This document shows positions 56,403 to 64,000 of a stretch of DNA of 64,000 nt, piece after piece; position 1 is the first letter of the stretch, and each line of letters opens with the position of its first letter. The DNA comes from Gemmiger sp. An50 (GTDB taxonomy: Bacteria; Bacillota; Clostridia; Oscillospirales; Ruminococcaceae). Under the pieces are notes generated by a model. It searched no databases. It was given only the letters and a program-made list of their open reading frames with translations, and was not told the DNA's origin. The position numbers were made by a program, and so were the translations under genes. The stretch covers positions 124,001 to 188,000 of the forward strand of contig NZ_NFID01000003.1 in NCBI RefSeq assembly GCF_002161595.1. The letters are read 5' to 3'.

Positions 56403-59090
56403 ATGGCACAAAAGAAGAAACCCGCCGCGAGAAGCGGCACGAAAACCACCCGCTCCCGCTCGCGGCGCAGCCAGCCGGATGTGGCCCAGAGCTGGAGCAT
56501 TCTGCTGTTCGGCCTGGGCATTGTGATCATCGCCATGGCACTGGTGGCCGGTCAGTCGGTCTGGGCCATGCTGCGGGGGGTGCTGTTCGGCGTGTTCGGC
56601 GTATGCACCTATCTGCTGGGCCCGGTGCTGCTTTACATTGCGGTGCTGGTGGCGCTGGGGCGGCCCATCTGGGCCCGCTGCGCCAAGTCCCTGCTGCTGA
56701 TGATGCTGATCTGCGGCACGGCGGTGGTGTTCTCAAAAATCGACCTGGTGGGTCTGGGCTTCGGCGAGGCCACCGCGGCCCTGTATGCCAATGGCCAGGG
56801 GGTGCTGGGCGGCGGCCTGTTGGGCGGCATCATCGGCGGCACCCTGCTGGCGTTGTGCGGCCATCCGGCGGCGAACATCCTGCTGGTCATCATGCTCATC
56901 GCCATGGTCATGTGGTACCTGGGCGTGACCCCGGGCGATTTGTGGCAGATCGGCGAGGACTATCTGGGCGACTGGCGGGCGGACCGGGATGCTGCCCGTG
57001 AGCAGCGGGAAGCCTGGGAAGAGGAGCAGCTGCGCCGGGAACCCGAACGCCGCGCCGCCGCCCAGGAGCGGGCCGCTGCCCGCCAGCAAAAGCAGGAGGC
57101 CTTTGCCCAGCGGTTCCGGCGCAAGCCCCAGGTGGACATCGACCTGGGTCCGGACCCGGTGGTCACCACCGAGACCGACCCCCAGCCGGACGAACCTCTG
57201 GTGGGCCCCGGCGGAACCTTTGGCATGTATCCTCCCATGGACCGGTCCATGCCGCCGGAACCCAGCGAGTTCGAGACCGAGATCGCCATGGACGAGCCCC
57301 AGAAGGACCCGGATGTGGGCTTCGAGCTCTATCCCAGCAGCAGCCCGGACTATGCCTGGGAGATGCGGTTCGACCAGGCGCCGGAGCCCTCCGACGCGGA
57401 CGAGCCTCCCTTCCAGCTGGACCAGCCGGTGCCGCTGGATGTGGAGCAGCCCGCTGTAGGCGTCACCGAGCTGGACAGCCTGATCCACAAGGCCATGGAG
57501 CCCAGCCAGACCATGGGCAACTCCTACGGCGAGCCGCTGCGTCCGCTGAATCCGGCGGCCGCCCCGGCGGAAACGACTCTTGCCGTACCGGCAGAGCAGC
57601 CTGCCGCCTATTGCTACCCCCCGCTGGACCTGTTCCAGGTGATGGAGTCGGCAGAGGACCCGGGTGTGGAAGCGGAGCTGAAAAAGAACGCCGAACTGCT
57701 GGTAAGCACGCTGGAAAGCTTCGGCGTGAAGACCCGCGTGCTGGACATCTGCCGCGGCCCCTCGGTCACCCGGTACGAGCTGCAGCCCCTGGCGGGCGTG
57801 AAGATCAGCCGGATCACCGGCCTGGCCGATGACATCGCCCTGAACCTGGCGGCGGCCGGCGTGCGCATCGAGGCCCCCATCCCCGGCAAGCCTGCGGTGG
57901 GCGTGGAGGTGCCCAACCGGAAATCCAGCCCGGTGGGCATCCGTGGCATCTTTGAATCCCAGGCCTACACCCGCAGCGCTTCGCCCCTGACCCTTGCCCT
58001 GGGCAAGGACATCGCGGGCAACGCCCAGGTGGCGGACCTGTGCAAGATGCCCCACCTGCTGATTGCTGGTTCCACCGGCAGCGGTAAGTCGGTGTGTGTG
58101 AACAGCATCATCATCAGCTTTTTGTACCGTTCCAGCCCCGAGGACGTGAAGCTTATCCTCATTGATCCCAAGGTGGTGGAGCTGGCGGAATACAACGGCA
58201 TTCCCCACCTGCTGATGCCGGTGGTCACCGAGCCCCGCAAGGCGGCGGGTGCGCTGGGCAGTGCCGTGGCCGAGATGGAGCGCCGCTACCATCTGTTCGC
58301 CGAGAACAACGTGCGCGACATCAAGAGCTTTAACCGGCTGGCGGCCGAGACCGAGGGCCTGGAAAAGCTGCCCTACATCGCCATTATCATCGACGAGCTG
58401 GCTGACCTGATGATGGTGGCCGGCAAAGAGGTGGAGGACTACATCTGCCGCATCGCCCAGAAGGCCCGTGCCGCGGGCATGCACCTGATCGTGGCCACCC
58501 AGCGCCCCAGCGTGGACGTGATCACCGGCCTGATCAAGGCCAACATCCCCAGCCGGATCGCCTTCGCGGTGTCCAGCCAGGTGGACAGCCGTACCATTCT
58601 GGACGCGGGCGGCGCGGAGAAGCTGCTGGGCATGGGCGACATGCTGTTCATGCCGGTGGGCGCTTCCAAGCCCCTGCGCATCCAGGGCACCTACGTGAAG
58701 GACGAGGAGATCAGCGCCGTGCTGGACTTCATCAAGAAGGACAACACCTCCCAGTACGACGAGAAGATGATCGAGGAGATGGAGAAGCACGCGGTGCCGG
58801 AGAAGGCCTCCGGCGGCGACGGCGACGACGAGGACGACGGCCACGACCCCATGCTGGAACAGGCGGTGGAGGTGGTCATCGACGCCGGTCAGGCCTCCAC
58901 CAGCCTGCTGCAGCGCAAGTGCAAGCTGGGCTACGCCCGTGCGGCCCGCATCATGGACGATATGGAGCAGCTGGGTGTGATCGGTCCCTACCAGGGCGCC
59001 AAGCCCCGGGAGGTGCTCATCACCCGGCAGCAGTGGATCGAGCGGTCCATGCGGGCGGACAACACCCCCGTGCCGGACGAGATTCCCTGA
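56403..59090 (+). CDS. ftsK: DNA translocase FtsK/SpoIIIE
   Basis: The 895-residue product has a basic N-terminus, about four transmembrane helices (residues 35-185), an acidic/Pro-rich linker (185-400), the motor domain with Walker A GSTGSGKSVC (about 551-560), Walker B IAIIIDELADLMM, and a C-terminal winged-helix gamma domain (TSLLQRKCKLGYARAARIMDDMEQLG). It pumps DNA through the division septum or into the spore. The ClpP-like gene upstream is the normal neighbour. Confidence 0.96.
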   Translation: MAQKKKPAARSGTKTTRSRSRRSQPDVAQSWSILLFGLGIVIIAMALVAGQSVWAMLRGVLFGVFGVCTYLLGPVLLYIAVLVALGRPIWARCAKSLLLMMLICGTAVVFSKIDLVGLGFGEATAALYANGQGVLGGGLLGGIIGGTLLALCGHPAANILLVIMLIAMVMWYLGVTPGDLWQIGEDYLGDWRADRDAAREQREAWEEEQLRREPERRAAAQERAAARQQKQEAFAQRFRRKPQVDIDLGPDPVVTTETDPQPDEPLVGPGGTFGMYPPMDRSMPPEPSEFETEIAMDEPQKDPDVGFELYPSSSPDYAWEMRFDQAPEPSDADEPPFQLDQPVPLDVEQPAVGVTELDSLIHKAMEPSQTMGNSYGEPLRPLNPAAAPAETTLAVPAEQPAAYCYPPLDLFQVMESAEDPGVEAELKKNAELLVSTLESFGVKTRVLDICRGPSVTRYELQPLAGVKISRITGLADDIALNLAAAGVRIEAPIPGKPAVGVEVPNRKSSPVGIRGIFESQAYTRSASPLTLALGKDIAGNAQVADLCKMPHLLIAGSTGSGKSVCVNSIIISFLYRSSPEDVKLILIDPKVVELAEYNGIPHLLMPVVTEPRKAAGALGSAVAEMERRYHLFAENNVRDIKSFNRLAAETEGLEKLPYIAIIIDELADLMMVAGKEVEDYICRIAQKARAAGMHLIVATQRPSVDVITGLIKANIPSRIAFAVSSQVDSRTILDAGGAEKLLGMGDMLFMPVGASKPLRIQGTYVKDEEISAVLDFIKKDNTSQYDEKMIEEMEKHAVPEKASGGDGDDEDDGHDPMLEQAVEVVIDAGQASTSLLQRKCKLGYARAARIMDDMEQLGVIGPYQGAKPREVLITRQQWIERSMRADNTPVPDEIP

Positions 59091-59105
59091 ACCTGCGCCG
59101 TGCCC

Positions 59106-59135
59106 TTGTGCGCGGCGGGCGGGATTTGTTACAAT
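59106..59135 (+). promoter_or_regulatory. Promoter of the YgiQ-like gene
   Basis: TTGTGC (59106-59111), 18 bases and TACAAT (59130-59135) in a TGTTACAAT context. Confidence 0.5.
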
Positions 59136-59252
59136 AGAATCGAGCCAAACGTTCGTGCCCCCGGCAGACCAGCGGCCTGCCGGGGGCGCGTGTGATATTG
59201 CATGGACAGACGCGGCCGCAAGGGGCCGCGCAACAAAGAAAGGAGACCCTTT

Positions 59253-61208
59253 ATGCAGCAGGGCACACAGTTTTTGCCCATCAGCAAAGAGGATATGCGT
59301 CAGCGCGGCTGGGACGAGCTGGACTTCGTTCTGGTCATGGGCGACGCTTATGTGGACCATCCCAGCTTCGGCCCGGCCATCATCGGCCGGATTCTGGAGG
59401 CCGAGGGCTACCGGGTGGGCGTGATCAGCCAGCCGGACTACACCACCTGCGAAAGCTTCAAGGTGCTGGGTAAGCCCCGTTACGGCTTTTTCATCGGCGG
59501 CGGCAATGTGGACAGCATGGTTGCCCATTACTCGGTGGCCAAGGTGCGCCGCAAGGAGGACGAATACACCCCCGGCGGCATGGCGGGAAAGCGCCCGGAC
59601 CGCAGCGCTACCGTTTACACCCAGCTGGCCAAACAGGCCTATCCGGACCTGCCGGTGATCCTGGGCGGTCTGGAGGCCAGCCTGCGCCGCTTCGCCCATT
59701 ACGACTACTGGATGGACACCGTACTGCCCAGCATCGCCGAGACCTCCGGGGCGGACATCATCAGCTTCGGCATGGGCGAGCACCAGACGGTGGAGATCGC
59801 CCGGCGGCTGGCGGCAGGGGAGAAGGCCAGCGAGATCCGGGATGTGGCGGGCACCTGTTACATGACCGATTTTGCCCATCTGCCCGCCAAATATCTGGAA
59901 TGCGCGGGCTTCAACAAGGTGAGCACCGACAAGGTGGCCTACGCCAAGGCCTGCCGCATCCAGATGGACAACCAGGATTCTGTCACCGGCCAGATCATCG
60001 TACAGAAGCAGCAGAGCGGCTATCTGGTGCAGAATCCGCCCGCAAAGCCCCTCACCCGACGGGAGCTGGACCGGGTGGCGGCCCTGCCCTACACCCGCAC
60101 CTGGCACCCCAGCTACGATGCGCTGGGCGGCGTGCCCGCCATCGAGGAGGTGGAATTCTCCATCATCCACAACCGGGGCTGCTACGGCGGCTGCAACTTC
60201 TGCGCCATCACCCTGCACCAGGGGCGGCGGGTCACCAGCCGCAGTGTGGACAGTGTGGTGGAGGAGGGCGAGCTGCTCACCAAACAGCCCGGCTTCAAGG
60301 GCTACATCCACGATGTGGGCGGCCCCACCGCCAACTTCCGGCTGCCCAGCTGTGCCAAGCAGATGACCGAGGGCATGTGCCAGGGCGGCAAAAAGTGCCT
60401 GGCTCCCGGCCCCTGCCCCCATCTGATCATCGATCACACCGAATACCTGAACATGCTGCGCCGCCTGCGGGCCCTGCCCGGGGTGAAAAAGGTGTTCATC
60501 CGCAGCGGTATCCGCTATGACTACCTCACCTGGGACAAGGACGAGACCTTCTTCAAGGAGCTGGTGGAGCATCACGTCTCCGGCCAGCTAAAGGTAGCCC
60601 CCGAGCATTGCGCCCCCAACACCCTCAAATACATGGGCAAGCCGCCGGTGGAGGTGTTCAACAAGTTCTCCAAGCGATTCTACGAGCTGACCAAAAAGGC
60701 GGGCAAGAAGCAGTATCTGGTGCCCTACCTGATGAGCAGCCATCCGGGCAGCACCCTGGAGGATGCGGTTTATCTGGCTGAGTATCTGTATAAACACAAC
60801 ATCCGCCCCGAGCAGGTGCAGGATTTCTACCCCACGCCGGGCACGGTGTCCACCTGCATGTTCTACACCGGCCTGGACCCCTACACCCTCAAGCCGGTGT
60901 TCGTGGAAAAATCCCCCGAGGGCAAGGCGCTGCAGCGGGCGCTGCTGCAGTATTACGAGCCCCGCAACGCGGAAAAGGTGGTCAAGGCACTGCATAAGAC
61001 CCACCGGGAGGACCTGATCCCCCTGCTGGTGCCCGGCTACAAGCCGAAGGTGAGCGCCCAGGCACGTCCCGTCACCGGCCGCAAATCCGCCCAGAACGCC
61101 AAGGCGGCAGGCCGTCCGGTGCAGGGCCGGTTCGTTTCCAACCACGGCAAGGGCAGCGGCAAGAATCCCGGCCGGCCCACCTTCGCCCCAAAGACCAAGC
61201 GGAAGTAA
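59253..61208 (+). CDS. YgiQ family radical SAM protein
   Basis: The 651-residue product starts MQQGTQFLPISKEDM after AAAGGAGA. The N-terminal B12-binding-like region (DAYVDHPSFGPAIIGRILEAEGYRVG) precedes the radical SAM site RGCYGGCNFCAI (CxxxCxxC, about 311-318) and the YgiQ-specific C-terminal half, with CAPNTLKYMGKPP, and a basic tail. Reaction is unknown in this family. It is 4 bases before the MBL gene, so they share a message. Confidence 0.92.
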   Translation: MQQGTQFLPISKEDMRQRGWDELDFVLVMGDAYVDHPSFGPAIIGRILEAEGYRVGVISQPDYTTCESFKVLGKPRYGFFIGGGNVDSMVAHYSVAKVRRKEDEYTPGGMAGKRPDRSATVYTQLAKQAYPDLPVILGGLEASLRRFAHYDYWMDTVLPSIAETSGADIISFGMGEHQTVEIARRLAAGEKASEIRDVAGTCYMTDFAHLPAKYLECAGFNKVSTDKVAYAKACRIQMDNQDSVTGQIIVQKQQSGYLVQNPPAKPLTRRELDRVAALPYTRTWHPSYDALGGVPAIEEVEFSIIHNRGCYGGCNFCAITLHQGRRVTSRSVDSVVEEGELLTKQPGFKGYIHDVGGPTANFRLPSCAKQMTEGMCQGGKKCLAPGPCPHLIIDHTEYLNMLRRLRALPGVKKVFIRSGIRYDYLTWDKDETFFKELVEHHVSGQLKVAPEHCAPNTLKYMGKPPVEVFNKFSKRFYELTKKAGKKQYLVPYLMSSHPGSTLEDAVYLAEYLYKHNIRPEQVQDFYPTPGTVSTCMFYTGLDPYTLKPVFVEKSPEGKALQRALLQYYEPRNAEKVVKALHKTHREDLIPLLVPGYKPKVSAQARPVTGRKSAQNAKAAGRPVQGRFVSNHGKGSGKNPGRPTFAPKTKRK

Positions 61209-61211
61209 GCC

Positions 61212-62222
61212 ATGGCAAAACGACGGAAACGGCGCACACGGCGCAAAAAATATCCCATTCGCATCACGCCCTCGCAGGGGCTGGTCTTTCTGCTCACTGC
61301 CTTTTGCATGATCATCGGCCTCCGATTGGGGCTGGGAGGCCAGAGTGGTGAAGGTGGGTTTACCTGGCGGGATTTTTACGACAGACTGCAGGTAAACACC
61401 CTGCCCCAGGGGCTGGAGGAGGTCCCGGCGGACGGCCAGGCAGTGCACTTCATCGATGTGGGCCAGGCGGACGCCACCCTGCTGCAGAGCGGCCAGGAAT
61501 ACTGCCTGGTGGATGCGGGCGAGGCCTCCAGTGAGGAAGCCCTGCTGTCTTATCTGGATGCAATGGGCATCACCCGCCTGAAGCTTCTGGTGATGACCCA
61601 TCCCCATGCGGACCACATCGGCAGCATGAAAGCAGTGCTGGAGCATGTGCAGGTGGAGCAGGTGCTGCTGCCGGACTTCGACAAGGCACCCTATCCCACC
61701 ACCCGCACCTTCGAGCGGGTGATGGATACCATTGAGGAGCAGAATATCCCCACCGTGACGGCCGAGCCGGGGCAGGAGTTCACCATCGGTGACGCCACCC
61801 TCTCGGTGCTGGCAAACGGTGTGGAGACCGACAATTACAACAACCTCTCCCAGGTGCTCTTCTTCCGGGCTCCGGGGCTGCGGGTGATGCTCACCGGCGA
61901 CGGCGAAACCGAGGTGGAAGAGGATGCTCTGGCCCACTGTGAGCTGCCCGAGGCAGACGTGTTCAAGGCAGCCCATCACGGCTCCAGCACCTCCAACACC
62001 CTGTCCTTCCTGCAGGCGATCCGGCCCCAATACGTGGTGGTCGGCTGCGGAAAGGACAACAGCTACGGCCATCCCCATGACGAAGCAATGCAGAATTTCG
62101 CCGTGGTGGGCGCACAGGTGCTGCGCACCGATGAGGACGGCAGTGTGGTCATTGCGGCCACCGAGGACGGACTGCAGTGCTACACGGCTTCCGGTGGCCA
62201 GCAGGCGGACAGCGCAGCCTGA
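61212..62222 (+). CDS. MBL-fold hydrolase, ComEC/Rec2 C-terminal-like
   Basis: The 336-residue product has a basic start and one membrane helix (about residues 21-43), then a metallo-beta-lactamase domain: HFIDVGQADATLL, THPHADHIGS (HxHxDH), GDGETEVEEDAL and KAAHHGSSTSN. This matches the extracellular MBL domain of ComEC-type proteins, encoded separately. It is probably membrane-tethered and may cut nucleic acid or a phosphodiester. The DUF3006 gene that follows is a common partner. Confidence 0.9.
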   Translation: MAKRRKRRTRRKKYPIRITPSQGLVFLLTAFCMIIGLRLGLGGQSGEGGFTWRDFYDRLQVNTLPQGLEEVPADGQAVHFIDVGQADATLLQSGQEYCLVDAGEASSEEALLSYLDAMGITRLKLLVMTHPHADHIGSMKAVLEHVQVEQVLLPDFDKAPYPTTRTFERVMDTIEEQNIPTVTAEPGQEFTIGDATLSVLANGVETDNYNNLSQVLFFRAPGLRVMLTGDGETEVEEDALAHCELPEADVFKAAHHGSSTSNTLSFLQAIRPQYVVVGCGKDNSYGHPHDEAMQNFAVVGAQVLRTDEDGSVVIAATEDGLQCYTASGGQQADSAA

Positions 62223-62237
62223 GAAAGGAGAAGCGCG

Positions 62238-62480
62238 ATGAACGAGCTTTGTATCCTGGACCGGTGGGAGGGGGACACGGCGGTGATCGAGGTCACCGAT
62301 GAAGAGGACCGCACCCATTGGCAGAAGGCGGACCGCAGCGAGCTGCCCCCGGATGCCCGGGAGGGTGATGTGCTCACCCGAAGCGGGCAGAGCTGGCAGG
62401 TGGACCAGGCGGCCACTGCCGCCCGCCGGGAAAAGATGGCCCGGCGGCTGGCCCGGCTGAAAAACCGGGGAAATCCCTGA
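62238..62480 (+). CDS. DUF3006 domain protein
   Basis: The 80-residue product begins LCILDRWEGDTAVIEVTDEE, the start of DUF3006 proteins, followed by a basic helical tail (RREKMARRLARLKNR). It follows the MBL gene by 15 bases with a GAAAGGAG site. Function is unknown; it often accompanies MBL-fold proteins of this type. Confidence 0.85.
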   Translation: MNELCILDRWEGDTAVIEVTDEEDRTHWQKADRSELPPDAREGDVLTRSGQSWQVDQAATAARREKMARRLARLKNRGNP

Positions 62481-62494
62481 ATCCAACAAAAAAG

Positions 62495-62545
62495 AAAGCG
62501 GCGGCGCATACGGAAGGCTTTTCCGTGTGCGCCGCCGCTTTTTGC
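62495..62545 (+). terminator. Terminator after the DUF3006 gene
   Basis: AAAGCGGCGGCGCATACGG (62495-62513) pairs with CCGTGTGCGCCGCCGCTTT (62523-62541), then TTT. Confidence 0.9.
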
Positions 62546-62562
62546 GTGCGGACGGTCCGCAA

Positions 62563-62596
62563 CAAAAAACTCCCCTGTGCGGGTGCACAGGGGAGT
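62563..62596 (-). terminator. Terminator of pyruvate kinase gene
   Basis: On the minus strand, ACTCCCCTGTGC (62596-62585) pairs with GCACAGGGGAGT (62580-62569) and is followed by TTTTTTG. Confidence 0.85.
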
Positions 62597-62616
62597 GAAA
62601 AAGCGATTCAGAAGAA

Positions 62617-64000
62617 TCAGACAGGCATGGTCTGGATGGTGCCGCGTACGCAGTCCACAGAAACCATGGTCTCGTCCTTCAGCAGGCGAGTGGCGTTGGC
62701 AACACCAACGATCACAGCCTTGCCCAGAGCCAGACCGGCGATGGCGGCGTGGCTGTTCATGCCAGCCTCCTCAACGATCACGGCATTGGCCTCACGCATG
62801 TAGGGCAGCATGTCGTTGTTGGTGTAGGGAACCACCAGCACGCAGCCGGGCTTGCACTTGCTGGCAACCTCTTCGGTGTTGCGGCAGATGCACAGAGCGC
62901 CCTTGGCGTTCTGGTTGCCGATGCCCACGCCGCTGGCCAGGAACTCACCGACCATGTGGACCTTGATCATGTTGGTGGTACCGGAAACGCCCACGGGAAC
63001 ACCGGCGGTCACAACCACCAGGTCGCCGCTCTGCAGCAGGCCGTGCTCCACAGAGGTCTTAACAGACAGCTCGACCAGCTCGTCGGTGCTGTTGGCGTAG
63101 GGCATCAGGATGGGATGCACGCCCCAGCTCAGGGCCAGGTGACGCTGGGTCTGCTCGTCCAGCACGCAGGCGATGATGGGAGTCTCGGGACGGCCCTTGC
63201 TCAGCAGGCGGGCGGTCTCACCGCTCTTGGAAACGGTGATGATGGCGGTAGCCTTGATGTCGGCTGCGGTGGTGCAGGCAGCATGAGCGGTAGCAGCAGC
63301 GATGCTCAGGCGGGTATCCAGGGGGCTCTTGCGCATGTGCTCGATGTAGCTGGAGTCGCTCTCGGTGCGCTCGGCGATGGCGGCCATGGTGCGAACGGCC
63401 TCCACGGGGAACTTACCGGCAGCGGTCTCGCCGCTCAGCATGATGGCGCTGGTGCCGTCGTAGATGGCGTTGGCAACGTCGGTGATCTCGGCACGGGTGG
63501 GACGGGGGTTCTCCTGCATGCTCTCCAGCATCTGGGTAGCGGTGATAACGGGCTTGCCGGCGGAGAAGCTGTGGTAGATGATGTCCTTCTGGATCATGGG
63601 GATCTCGGTGAAGTCGATCTCAACGCCCATGTCGCCGCGGGCAACCATGACGCCGTCGGCAGCAGCCAGGATCTCGTCGATGTTGTCGATACCTTCGCGG
63701 TTCTCGATCTTGGCGATGATGCGGATGTTGGACTTGTGCTCGTTCAGCAGGCGGCGGATATCCTGGATGTCCTGAGCGCTGCGGGTGAAGCTGGCGGCGA
63801 TGAAGTCGTAGCCGTTCTCGATACCGAACAGGATGTCCTCCTTGTCCTTCTGGCTCAGGTAAGGCATGGACAGGGAAACGCCGGGCACGTTCACGCCCTT
63901 GTTGTTGCTGATGGGGCCGCTGTTGTTTACCAGGCACTCGATGTCGGTGTTGGTCACAGCGGTAACGGTCATGCTGATCAGGCCGTCGGCCAGCAGCACG
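62617..64000 (-). CDS. pyk: Pyruvate kinase with C-terminal PEP-utilizer domain, 5'-truncated by window
   Basis: About 461 C-terminal residues are present; the start lies beyond the window. It shows the pyruvate kinase barrel signatures IIAKIENREGIDNIDEI, VARGDMGVEI, PVITATQMLESM and TSAIMLSGETAAGKFPVEAV, the allosteric domain, and an extra C-terminal segment with MNSHAAIAGLALGKAVIVG, a PEP-utilizing mobile-domain motif found in many Firmicute pyruvate kinases. It makes ATP and pyruvate from phosphoenolpyruvate. Confidence 0.97.
   Translation of the reverse strand, partial: VLLADGLISMTVTAVTNTDIECLVNNSGPISNNKGVNVPGVSLSMPYLSQKDKEDILFGIENGYDFIAASFTRSAQDIQDIRRLLNEHKSNIRIIAKIENREGIDNIDEILAAADGVMVARGDMGVEIDFTEIPMIQKDIIYHSFSAGKPVITATQMLESMQENPRPTRAEITDVANAIYDGTSAIMLSGETAAGKFPVEAVRTMAAIAERTESDSSYIEHMRKSPLDTRLSIAAATAHAACTTAADIKATAIITVSKSGETARLLSKGRPETPIIACVLDEQTQRHLALSWGVHPILMPYANSTDELVELSVKTSVEHGLLQSGDLVVVTAGVPVGVSGTTNMIKVHMVGEFLASGVGIGNQNAKGALCICRNTEEVASKCKPGCVLVVPYTNNDMLPYMREANAVIVEEAGMNSHAAIAGLALGKAVIVGVANATRLLKDETMVSVDCVRGTIQTMPV

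Noticed and set aside
56733-60575. 1280-codon minus-strand frame across ftsK and the YgiQ-like gene
   Set aside because: It spans two genuine genes and their promoter region; caused by GC-rich codon usage.

Overview
The window reads as a chromosome segment of an anaerobic gut Clostridium-class Firmicute, most likely Oscillospirales/Ruminococcaceae close to Gemmiger, Subdoligranulum or Faecalibacterium. This is inferred from moderately high GC, an electron-bifurcating [FeFe]-hydrogenase, Rex, rubrerythrin, an isoleucine T-box in front of ileS, a pyruvate kinase with an extra C-terminal domain, and a secreted M60-type mucin protease. No rRNA, tRNA or CRISPR array was seen.

Positions 1 to about 21600 are the right-hand part of an integrated mobile element: a Tn916-type excisionase gene and tyrosine integrase gene lie at its right edge, and its left end is outside the window. 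The cargo is a redox, metal and damage-response island. It holds a truncated old-yellow-enzyme reductase gene, an NTF2-like protein, two flavodoxin-type proteins, a flavin reductase, AraC and ArsR regulators, a CGGC protein and an HD protein. Next come three tandem divergent class-M-like sirtuins, divergent from an Rrf2 regulator and a patatin lipase. They are followed by a TIGR04076 protein, 3-methyladenine glycosylase I, an HxlR regulator divergent from a second flavin reductase, and a pair of radical SAM proteins. The island ends with feoA-feoB-small Cys-rich protein, then an HMA chaperone, a P1B zinc/cadmium-type ATPase and an SmtB-like sensor. One 18-bp palindromic motif recurs in front of feoA, the HMA gene and the ATPase gene.

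Positions 21700 to 25700 hold a short type IV pilus locus: a frameshifted gene at the element junction, a prepilin-like protein carrying a CFI-box C-terminal domain, a major pilin, a PilT-type ATPase and a prepilin peptidase. The element appears to have inserted into or beside this locus. Positions 25800 to 31300 form a TetR-controlled redox operon: a CrtI-like FAD dehydrogenase, a ferredoxin-reductase-like protein and an old yellow enzyme. It is a candidate pathway for reducing an unsaturated small molecule.

Positions 31400 to 39800 are a hydrogenase region. A leftward operon (DRTGG, HATPase, sensory-type [FeFe]-hydrogenase homologue, DRTGG-like, PHP) is divergent from a rightward operon encoding HydC, a HATPase, a 2Fe-2S protein, HydB and HydA. 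A rubrerythrin with two rubredoxin modules and ileS with its T-box follow.

Positions 44500 to 64000 hold an anaerobic sulfatase-maturase-like radical SAM protein, then a surface system: an approximately 1870-residue M60-like protease with a dockerin-like module, next to a membrane-anchored protein with a cohesin-like domain. Housekeeping genes follow: nucleoid-associated protein, thymidine kinase, Rex, a ClpP-like protease, FtsK/SpoIIIE, a YgiQ-type radical SAM protein, an MBL-fold protein with a DUF3006 partner, and pyruvate kinase cut by the window end. The strongest discovery candidates are the dockerin/cohesin M60 pair, the triple sirtuin operon with its operator pair, the CFI-box prepilin and the TetR-controlled reductase operon.
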